A stretch of 5,356 nt of DNA from Candidatus Zixiibacteriota bacterium (GTDB lineage Bacteria; Zixibacteria; MSB-5A5; JAABVY01), in NCBI GenBank assembly GCA_011777135.1, contig JAABVY010000159.1:1-5356 (forward strand). Reading direction: 5' to 3'. Below, one piece after another: positions 1-4,581 of this stretch (position 1 is its first letter; each line of letters begins with the position of its first letter). Under the pieces are notes generated by a model. The model was not told where the DNA came from. It did not search any database and was given only the letters and a program-made list of their open reading frames with translations. The position numbers and the translations under genes are program-made.

Positions 1-777
1 GTGTATGCTTATATCGGGGATGAAATTCGAGGTGCGGCCTCGGCAGGATATTATGTCAGGAGCGGCAACTGGGATGATCTGGATTCGACGAGCATATATG
101 CCAAAGCTATTCTGGACACATTGCAGGATGGCTTTGCCAGCCAGGCAAATCAGGCTAATCTGGATATGCCCGTGTCCTCCTGCGGAGCAGGGAGCGGAGC
201 ATACCCATGCAGTCTGTATGTGTTCAACTCGGCGGATTCGTCGGCGCTGCAGGGGATCTCGGTGAGATTTATGAATTCCGGCCAGACAGCGACAGAGGCT
301 GTAGGCCTGAGCAATTCCGAAGGTCTGGTTGTGGCCTCACTTGATGAGGCGGTTTATCGGGTCTGGGCCTATAAGGCCGGGATTGAATTCGAGGGCTTGC
401 CGGATTCAGTCAATATGCTGGCGCCATCAACTGTTGATACCATCTGGGCCAGCAGCTTTGATCCGGGTCAGCCAATTGAGCCAAATTTGTGCCGTGTTTA
501 CGGCTGGGTCCTCGATCTTTCCGGCTATGGTATTTCGGGTGTGACCGTGATGGCGCGCCTGAACGATTCGCCGGTCAGGCATGATGGGTCGCTGATTTCG
601 CCTTTCTACCGGACGGCCTCTTCGGACAGCACCGGTTACTGGTATCTGGATCTGATACCGAGCGGGAATCTTGATCCGGTCTGTGAGTATGAAATCGTCA
701 TCTATTATGATTCGGGACGGATTGCAAGAAAGAACGTAACTGTGCCTGATCAGGCCAGCTGGGAGCTGGATTGGTAG
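1..777 (+). CDS. Partial gene (5' end outside window): modular beta-sandwich protein, phage tail/surface-like
   Basis: The reading frame is open from base 1 to a TAG at 775-777. The GTG at base 1 is probably just an internal valine codon at the window edge, so the protein is likely longer than the 258 residues visible. Residues about 30-52 look helical. Residues about 70-132 and 164-258 look like two beta-sandwich repeats of the carboxypeptidase-regulatory or prealbumin-like type. The second has the typical run CRVYGWVLDLSG, then GVTVMARLND, then DSTGYWYLDLIPSG, then YEIVIYYDSGRI. Such domains occur in phage tail fibre or virion accessory proteins and in secreted adhesins. Four cysteines (61, 70, 164, 228) are visible, but no membrane segment, cell-wall anchor or catalytic motif. 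The next gene downstream is holin-like, which favours a phage or phage-derived origin, but this is inference. It could instead be an exported surface protein. The frame is secure; the function is not. Confidence 0.75.
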   Translation: MYAYIGDEIRGAASAGYYVRSGNWDDLDSTSIYAKAILDTLQDGFASQANQANLDMPVSSCGAGSGAYPCSLYVFNSADSSALQGISVRFMNSGQTATEAVGLSNSEGLVVASLDEAVYRVWAYKAGIEFEGLPDSVNMLAPSTVDTIWASSFDPGQPIEPNLCRVYGWVLDLSGYGISGVTVMARLNDSPVRHDGSLISPFYRTASSDSTGYWYLDLIPSGNLDPVCEYEIVIYYDSGRIARKNVTVPDQASWELDW

Positions 778-798
778 TGTCGCAGTTAATAGTTTTTT

Positions 799-911
799 CG
801 TCATTGCGAGCCCTGAAAAGCAGGGCGTGGCAATCTCATAGGTGGGTTGCAAGAGAAAGGGGAGATTCCCACGTCGGAGTTGACCAGGGTCAACTCCTCC
901 TCGGAATGACG
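799..911. repeat. 113-bp composite palindromic repeat (REP/MITE-like)
   Basis: The ends form an inverted repeat: CGTCATTGCGAG at 799-810 and CTCGGAATGACG at 900-911, 11 of 12 positions complementary. Inside, CCCTG/CAGGG (811-815/821-825) makes a small hairpin. GCGTGGCAATCTC at 825-837 is nearly complementary to 862-874. GGAGTTGACC/GGTCAACTCC (876-885/888-897) is a perfect 10-bp palindrome. The whole can fold as a branched cruciform. From memory, elements with CATTGCGAG ... GGAATGACG ends are dispersed intergenic repeats in many bacterial genomes. It has no coding capacity. Confidence 0.75.
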
Positions 912-918
912 CCAGATA

Positions 919-988
919 GGTGGCCGGGTCAAACTTAGTTTGGCCCGGGTCGCTTGCAGGCCCAACGTGAATCTTGGATCCGGCCACT
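919..988. repeat. 70-bp nested palindrome, possible relative of 4219-4295
   Basis: The outer arms GTGGCCGGGTC (920-930) and GATCCGGCCAC (977-987) are complementary over 11 bp with one G-T pair. Inside, 924-934 and 938-948 form a second stem of 11 bp with one G-T pair and a TTA loop. CCAA/TTGG (962-965/974-977) can form a third, weak stem. No T-run follows the main hairpin, so it does not look like an intrinsic terminator. It begins 8 bases after the 799-911 repeat. The rest of the gap, about 989-1060, holds nothing I can assign. Confidence 0.55.
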
Positions 989-1060
989 GACGATTTGAGC
1001 GCCACTCTTTTATATGGAAGGAATTGGCGGCGCACGAGACGTACGCCGTTCACAATAAAT

Positions 1061-1068
1061 AAGGAGGT
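1061..1068 (+). promoter_or_regulatory. Strong Shine-Dalgarno site
   Basis: AAGGAGGT lies 9 bases before the ATG at 1078. This is a near-complete match to the anti-Shine-Dalgarno, stronger than those of the other genes here. It fixes the start of the small membrane protein and implies high translation. Confidence 0.85.
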
Positions 1069-1077
1069 ATAATACAT

Positions 1078-1386
1078 ATGCTGGATTTTTTGAGTTTTGA
1101 AAATGCAATCACGGCTTTTCTGGGATTGGTAGTGGTTTTCATTGGGAAGAAGTACCTGCTGCCGCTTATGGAGGTGGAAAGCCGCCGACGTTATGCCGAA
1201 TGGATAGCGCATATAGCCGATGAACTAACCGATGATCTTGTGGCGAGGTATCCGGACAACCGCTGGGTGAAGTTCATTGATGATTCGGTTGACAAGCTGA
1301 TGGAGATCTGCGGAATCGAGAAGGAGGTGGCCGCGCGAGCGATCAATTCGGCGCTTCGAAGAAAAAGTCTGGAGGTCAAAATATAA
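1078..1386 (+). CDS. Small single-helix membrane protein, holin-like (102 aa)
   Basis: The ATG start is set by the AAGGAGGT site 9 bases upstream, and the TAA stop is at 1384-1386. Residues about 10-31 form one hydrophobic segment (core TAFLGLVVVFIG) followed by KK, a likely transmembrane helix with the rest cytoplasmic. The remainder (about 35-102) is charged and amphipathic and contains RYPDNRWVKFIDDSVDKLMEICGI. It ends in a basic stretch around RRKS. Size, one N-terminal helix and a soluble helical tail resemble phage holins of the LLH type, but I see no diagnostic motif. The upstream neighbour looks like a virion or tail protein, which is compatible with a phage lysis or structural module. 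No endolysin is visible in the window. The gene ends at its own terminator 6 bases after the stop and appears monocistronic or last in a transcript. Alternatively it is a lineage-specific membrane protein of unknown role. Confidence 0.75.
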   Translation: MLDFLSFENAITAFLGLVVVFIGKKYLLPLMEVESRRRYAEWIAHIADELTDDLVARYPDNRWVKFIDDSVDKLMEICGIEKEVAARAINSALRRKSLEVKI

Positions 1387-1392
1387 GGGTAG

Positions 1393-1420
1393 AATCCCCT
1401 CTTTTTGAGGGGATTTTTTT
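1393..1420 (+). terminator. Intrinsic terminator after the small membrane protein gene
   Basis: AATCCCCTC (1393-1401) and GAGGGGATT (1407-1415) form a perfect 9-bp stem with a TTTTT loop, and the T-run continues to 1420. It begins 6 bases after the stop codon of the holin-like gene and separates it from the tRNA unit. Confidence 0.93.
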
Positions 1421-1510
1421 ACGGCTGTCACAAATTATCGATGTATTTGCCCAAAATATTGGAACATTCAGGTATATAAGATTTTAGGAATAAATAGATT
1501 ATAGTTTTGC

Positions 1511-1539
1511 TTGACTTGCATTGGAGATTTGTATAAAAT
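1511..1539 (+). promoter_or_regulatory. Sigma70-type promoter of the tRNA operon
   Basis: The -35 box TTGACT (1511-1516) is separated by exactly 17 bases from the -10 box TAAAAT (1534-1539), each matching consensus at 5 of 6 positions. The upstream stretch (about 1455-1510) is AT-rich. Predicted transcription start is near 1546, just before the first tRNA base at 1554. Confidence 0.8.
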
Positions 1540-1553
1540 AAAAGTTTAAACTG

Positions 1554-1630
1554 GGGCCCATAGCTCAGTCGGTTAGAGCAGCTGACTCATAATCAGTGGG
1601 TCGCAGGTTCGAGTCCTGCTGGGCCCACCA
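1554..1630 (+). tRNA. tRNA with anticodon CAT (Ile2 or elongator Met)
   Basis: This is a complete cloverleaf. GGGCCCA (1554-1560) pairs with TGGGCCC (1620-1626), the discriminator is A1627 and CCA is encoded at 1628-1630. The anticodon stem GCTGA/TCAGT encloses the loop CTCATAA, with CAT at 1588-1590. The T-arm is GCAGG-TTCGAGT-CCTGC. A normal first base pair and an anticodon stem lacking three consecutive G-C pairs rule out initiator tRNA. CAT leaves two choices: elongator tRNA-Met, or tRNA-Ile2 whose C34 becomes lysidine through TilS. The GGTCGCAGG stretch after the anticodon stem reminds me of Ile2 tRNAs, but I cannot decide from sequence alone. Confidence 0.95.
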
Positions 1631-1645
1631 TTAAGTTTATTGCGC

Positions 1646-1719
<74 letters not shown>

Positions 1720-1795
1720 TTTGAAAACAACAGGGCATGGGGAGCATGCAGAAAATATATATGCGTGAAATGAAATATTGTTTGGGTTTCAAACA

Positions 1796-1815
1796 TTTTA
1801 TAAAGTTTTATAAAA
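1796..1815. repeat. AT-rich tandem/inverted repeat before the terminator
   Basis: TTTTATAAA occurs twice in a row at 10-bp spacing (1796-1804 and 1806-1814). The same block is an inverted repeat, TTTTATAA (1796-1803) with TTATAAAA (1808-1815). TATAAA at 1809-1814 could act as a -10 box, with only a poor -35 (TTTCAA, 1787-1792) at 16-bp spacing. It may be a promoter or protein-binding site for the zinc-ribbon gene, but this is weak. Confidence 0.35.
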
Positions 1816-1819
1816 CCTG

Positions 1820-1851
1820 AAAATGCGCCTGTGAAAACAGGTGCATTTTTT
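1820..1851 (+). terminator. Intrinsic terminator/attenuator between tRNAs and zinc-ribbon gene
   Basis: ATGCGCCTG and CAGGTGCAT form a 9-bp stem with one G-T pair (1823-1831/1838-1846) around a TGAAAA loop. An upstream A-run pairs with the T-run that ends at 1851. It is the first good terminator after tRNA-Val, 100 bases downstream. It ends only 23 bases before the ATG at 1875, leaving no room for a promoter in between. It therefore also sits in the leader of the next gene and may act as an attenuator. Confidence 0.85.
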
Positions 1852-1874
1852 GTTTCTATAAGGTGGAGACGGTC

Positions 1875-2585
1875 ATGCAAAAAGATATTGAACTTCTCTT
1901 AAAAATGCAGGAAATCGATTACTATATCGGCGAGCTGGAGCGCTCCAAAGATTATATCCCGGATATGATCGAGAACCTTAAGCGGGAGATCGACGAATGT
2001 TTCGAATCGTCGGAAAATTACAGCGAACGCCTGACCGAAGCCAAAAAAGAGATGAAGAGCATCGAGCTTGAGGTCCAGAGTACCAAGGATGCACTGGAGA
2101 AGTACCAGAAACAGATGCTGACTATAAAGACCAACAAGGAATATGATGCTCTGGTGAAAGAGATCGATGAGTGCAAGGAGACGATCTCGTCGGGAGAGGA
2201 CAAGATCCTAATGCTGATGGGGGAGATCGAGGAGCTGGAGAGCAAAGTTGAAGAATTCATGGGCAAGTGCGACGAAGTAAAGAAAGAGAATAATGCCCAG
2301 CTGGAGACTTTGCAGGAACAGATCGATTCGGTGGAGGAGAAGCGTCAGATCAAAGAGGATGAACGCAAAAACCTGCAGGTGCGGATACCGCGCAACGTCA
2401 TGAATGTCTATGAGAGAATTCGTAAGGGCCGCGGCGGTATGGCGGTCGTGAGCGTCAAGAAGCGTGCCTGCGGAGCATGTTTCAAACAGCTCGAGCCCAA
2501 GCTGATTCAGGAGATCAAGAAAGGCGAGCGCCTGATTACATGCGACTCATGTGGAAGAATTCTGGTCTGGACCGGAGAGGATTAA
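1875..2585 (+). CDS. Coiled-coil C4 zinc-ribbon protein (COG1579 / zf-RING_7 family)
   Basis: The product is a 236-residue predicted nucleic-acid-binding protein of unknown exact role. Residues about 8-170 are a long, charged, heptad-rich coiled coil. There follows the family signature IPRNVMNVYERIRKGRGG and a C-terminal zinc ribbon with CGAC (C199, C202) and CDSCGR (C223, C226), all four metal ligands present. The length matches relatives, which are usually about 230-250 residues. I chose ATG 1875 because GGAG at 1865-1868 lies 6 bases upstream and the product then starts MQKDIELLLKMQEID, as relatives do. The in-frame GTG at 1863 would overlap the ribosome site. The gene follows a terminator by 23 bases and precedes guaB by 130 bases with no terminator between, so it may be co-transcribed with guaB. 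The mostly acidic coiled coil suggests a cytoplasmic scaffolding or nucleic-acid role, which is inference. Confidence 0.92.
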   Translation: MQKDIELLLKMQEIDYYIGELERSKDYIPDMIENLKREIDECFESSENYSERLTEAKKEMKSIELEVQSTKDALEKYQKQMLTIKTNKEYDALVKEIDECKETISSGEDKILMLMGEIEELESKVEEFMGKCDEVKKENNAQLETLQEQIDSVEEKRQIKEDERKNLQVRIPRNVMNVYERIRKGRGGMAVVSVKKRACGACFKQLEPKLIQEIKKGERLITCDSCGRILVWTGED

Positions 2586-2671
2586 TAGGGAGAGCATAAA
2601 AAATCAGTCATTTCAGGCAAGGTAGGTCGAAAGTCTGTGACTTTTGACACCCCTTTTGCGAAGAAAAAACC

Positions 2672-2694
2672 GTCAAATCTCACATAGATTTGAC
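2672..2694 (+). promoter_or_regulatory. Perfect hairpin/operator-like palindrome in the guaB leader
   Basis: GTCAAATCT (2672-2680) and AGATTTGAC (2686-2694) are perfectly complementary over 9 bp with a CACAT loop, ending 21 bases before the guaB ATG. There is no T-run, so it is not a terminator. A further TTTGAC copy at 2643-2648 could pair with 2672-2677 instead. A -35-like TTGACA (2644-2649) is present, but I find no -10 box at proper distance, so I do not call a promoter. The hairpin could be an mRNA structure or a dyad operator. Confidence 0.5.
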
Positions 2695-2715
2695 CTGCGA
2701 GAGATTAAGAAGAAG

Positions 2716-4179
2716 ATGGAAGATAAGATTATCGGGACAGCATTAACTTTTGATGATATCCTCCTGGTGCCTGCGCACAGCAAGGTACTCCCCAAAGAGG
2801 CCGACGTAAGCACGCGTCTGGTGCGGGATATCACCTTGAATATACCGGTGGTGGCTTCGGCTATGGACACAGTCTGCGAGGCGGAGCTGGCGATTGCGCT
2901 GGCGCGCCAGGGCGGGCTTGGTTTCATTCACAAGAATATGTCGGCCGAGCAACAGGCGGTCGAGGTGGACAAGGTCAAACGTTCCGAGTCCGGAATGATT
3001 GTCAATCCGATTACTCTTTCTCCGGATGAGCCGATCGGCAAGGCGCTGGAATTTATGGAGCGTTTTTCCATCTCCGGTATTCCGATTACCGAGAATAATA
3101 AGCTTGTCGGGATTATCACCAATCGCGACCTGAGGTTCCATCGTAACCTGAATCTTAAGATTTCGGATGTGATGACCAAGGATAACCTTATTACCGTGCC
3201 GCCCGATACAGATATGGAACGGGCCAAGGATCTTCTGCACGAGAACCGAATCGAGAAGCTTCCGATTGTTGACGAAGAAGGTTATCTGAAGGGCATGATT
3301 ACGGTGAAGGATATCATGAAGAAGATCATGTATCCGAATGCCTGCAAGGATGACAAGGGACGTTTACGTGTGGGGGCAGCTGTCGGTGTATCCGGCGATA
3401 TGCTGGGGCGTGCCCGGTTACTGGTTGATTCCGAGGTAGATGTGCTGGTAATTGACTCCTCGCATGGACATCATGAGGGAGTCCTGAATGCGGTCAGGAA
3501 AATCAAAAAGAATTTCCCGGATGTCGCACTGGTAGCAGGAAATGTGGCCATGGAGGCGGGCGCAGAGGCGCTGATCAAGGCCGGCGCTGAATGTGTGAAG
3601 GTCGGAATCGGTCCCGGTTCGATCTGCACCACCCGTGTGGTGACGGGTGCAGGTGTGCCCCAGGCGACAGCGATTATGAACTGCGCCAAGGCCTGCCAGA
3701 AACATGATATTCCATTGATAGCTGATGGCGGTGTAAAGTATTCCGGAGATATTACCAAGGCTATCGCCTGCGGGGCTGATTGTGTGATGATCGGGTCGCT
3801 TTTTGCGGGCACTAAAGAATCACCGGGTGAGATTGTGCTGTATGACGGTCGTTCATATAAAGTCTACCGGGGTATGGGTTCAATCGAGGCCATGCGCCAG
3901 GGTTCCGGTGACAGGTATTTTCAGCATAATGAGGATATCAAGAAGCTGGTGCCGGAGGGTATTGAGGGACGTGTACCTTATAAAGGCGAGCTGGCGGAGA
4001 CGATCTATCAATTGATCGGCGGACTGCGCGCCGGTATGGGTGTCTGCGGGACGAAGACGATTGCCGACCTCAAACGTGACGGCAGGTTCGTACAGATTAC
4101 CAACGCCTCGCTTTTCGAGTCGCATCCCCACGATGTGCAGATCACCAAGGAAGCGCCGAATTACCGGTCAAGGATGTAG
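2716..4179 (+). CDS. guaB: Inosine-5'-monophosphate dehydrogenase
   Basis: The enzyme oxidises IMP to XMP with NAD+ and water, the committed step of guanine nucleotide synthesis, in the cytoplasm as a tetramer or octamer. The product is 487 residues, the usual full length. It opens with GTALTFDDILLVPAHS, and VVASAMDTVCE follows in the first part of the TIM barrel. A tandem CBS (Bateman) module spans about residues 94-206, the part known to bind adenine and guanine nucleotides for allosteric control. The catalytic loop GPGSICTTRVVTGAG places the nucleophile at Cys304. The phosphate-site segments ADGG and GSLFAGT follow, and the flap carries RYFQ (R400, Y401) and EGRVPYKG. It ends with ESHPHDVQITKEAPNY. 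All key residues are intact. I chose ATG 2716, whose product starts MEDKIIGTALTFDD like its relatives. A TTG at 2644 is in frame but adds 24 unconserved residues and lies upstream of the leader hairpin. The Shine-Dalgarno is weak (GAGAG at 2699-2703). A terminator follows at 4224. Confidence 0.98.
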   Translation: MEDKIIGTALTFDDILLVPAHSKVLPKEADVSTRLVRDITLNIPVVASAMDTVCEAELAIALARQGGLGFIHKNMSAEQQAVEVDKVKRSESGMIVNPITLSPDEPIGKALEFMERFSISGIPITENNKLVGIITNRDLRFHRNLNLKISDVMTKDNLITVPPDTDMERAKDLLHENRIEKLPIVDEEGYLKGMITVKDIMKKIMYPNACKDDKGRLRVGAAVGVSGDMLGRARLLVDSEVDVLVIDSSHGHHEGVLNAVRKIKKNFPDVALVAGNVAMEAGAEALIKAGAECVKVGIGPGSICTTRVVTGAGVPQATAIMNCAKACQKHDIPLIADGGVKYSGDITKAIACGADCVMIGSLFAGTKESPGEIVLYDGRSYKVYRGMGSIEAMRQGSGDRYFQHNEDIKKLVPEGIEGRVPYKGELAETIYQLIGGLRAGMGVCGTKTIADLKRDGRFVQITNASLFESHPHDVQITKEAPNYRSRM

Positions 4180-4218
4180 AAAAAAAATTTCGCGGCGCAC
4201 AAAATAGATTTAGATTAT

Positions 4219-4295
4219 GGGTGGCACGCTCAAATTAAATTGGGCGTGCTTTTATATATGGGTACCTGCCCAAAGCGAGTATGGGCAGGCCACCC
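4219..4295. repeat. 77-bp nested palindrome enclosing the guaB terminator
   Basis: The outer arms GGGTGGC (4219-4225) and GCCACCC (4289-4295) are perfectly complementary. They enclose two hairpins: the terminator stem 4224-4233/4240-4249, and CCTGCCCA/TGGGCAGG (4265-4272/4282-4289), a perfect 8-bp stem. The arms and stems overlap by one or two bases, so they are alternative folds or a cruciform. It resembles the element at 919-988 in outer arms and first hairpin. Confidence 0.55.
4224..4253 (+). terminator. Intrinsic terminator of guaB
   Basis: GCACGCTCAA (4224-4233) pairs with TTGGGCGTGC (4240-4249): 10 bp with one G-T pair and a 6-base loop ATTAAA. TTTT follows (4250-4253), then an AT-rich stretch. 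It lies 45 bases after the guaB stop codon. The T-run is short, so termination may be partial. Confidence 0.82.
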
Positions 4296-4314
4296 TTATG
4301 ATGCTGAGACTTTT

Positions 4315-4332
4315 CCCAAGCTGAAGCTTGGG
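4315..4332. repeat. Small perfect palindrome
   Basis: CCCAAGCT (4315-4322) and AGCTTGGG (4325-4332) are perfectly complementary around GA. As RNA this gives a 7-bp stem with a TGAA loop. TTTT precedes it (4311-4314) but no T-run follows on the + strand. On the - strand the hairpin is followed by AAAA read as complement, so a weak bidirectional terminator role is conceivable. It sits between two larger palindromic elements. Confidence 0.45.
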
Positions 4333-4360
4333 GCACCCGACCAGGTGAGCCTGTTATCAG

Positions 4361-4443
4361 AGCGAAGCGATTGTTTGATTCGAGAAAGATTCTTCGGTCC
4401 GTCATTGGCCGGATTTATTGTCGCTTTGCTTCCTCAGAATGAC
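4361..4443. repeat. Degenerate copy of the CATTGCGAG/GGAATGACG repeat class
   Basis: AGCGAAGCGA (4361-4370) and TCGCTTTGCT (4421-4430) are complementary over 10 bp with one G-T pair. Inside, CGGTC/GGCCG (4395-4399/4408-4412) forms a small hairpin around CGTCATT. The right end CTCAGAATGAC (4433-4443) matches 10 of 11 bases of the right arm of the 799-911 repeat (900-910). The left end is not recognisable, so this looks like a decayed or truncated copy. The short open frame running through 4240-4494 is not a gene. Confidence 0.5.
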
Positions 4444-4508
4444 TGCAATCATAAATATTTTACTCGAAAGCATGGTGAAAAATGGCCTTTTTAATGCGAA
4501 AACATCTA

Positions 4509-4537
4509 TTGACAAGTTTGGGGCTATTTATTAAATT
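4509..4537 (+). promoter_or_regulatory. Sigma70-type promoter of the EF-G-like gene
   Basis: A perfect -35 box TTGACA (4509-4514) is followed after exactly 17 bases by TAAATT (4532-4537), which matches the -10 consensus at 4 of 6 positions. The predicted start near 4544 leaves a leader of about 38 bases before the GTG at 4582, with the Shine-Dalgarno inside it. Confidence 0.72.
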
Positions 4538-4568
4538 CCCGCACAATTTTCGGTGGAATTGAAAAACC

Positions 4569-4573
4569 AGGAG
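4569..4573 (+). promoter_or_regulatory. Shine-Dalgarno that fixes a GTG start
   Basis: AGGAG lies 8 bases before GTG 4582. No ATG is available in this frame between the ribosome site and the conserved P-loop, so GTG is the start. Confidence 0.8.
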
Positions 4574-4581
4574 TTAATCTT

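Noticed and set aside
799..988. CRISPR-like array
   Set aside because: The repeats are inverted palindromic arms, not regularly spaced direct repeats with unique spacers.
427..1212. 261-codon open frame on the - strand
   Set aside because: It runs antisense through the beta-sandwich gene, both palindromic elements and the start of the small membrane protein gene. Its translation shows no recognisable motif.
2644..2690. Promoter using TTGACA at 2644 for guaB
   Set aside because: A perfect -35 box is present, but no acceptable -10 box lies 15-19 bases downstream. The TAGATT at 2685 is much too far away.
2644..2715. TTG-initiated N-terminal extension of guaB
   Set aside because: It adds 24 residues absent from known IMP dehydrogenases and passes through the leader hairpin. 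ATG 2716 gives the standard N-terminus.
2743..3240. 165-codon - strand open frame inside guaB
   Set aside because: It is a shadow of an intact, strongly conserved IMP dehydrogenase gene. The same applies to the other - strand frames at 2673-3812 and 3880-4131.
4240..4494. 84-codon + strand open frame between guaB and the EF-G-like gene
   Set aside because: It starts inside the terminator hairpin and runs through palindromic repeats. It has no ribosome site and no protein-like composition.
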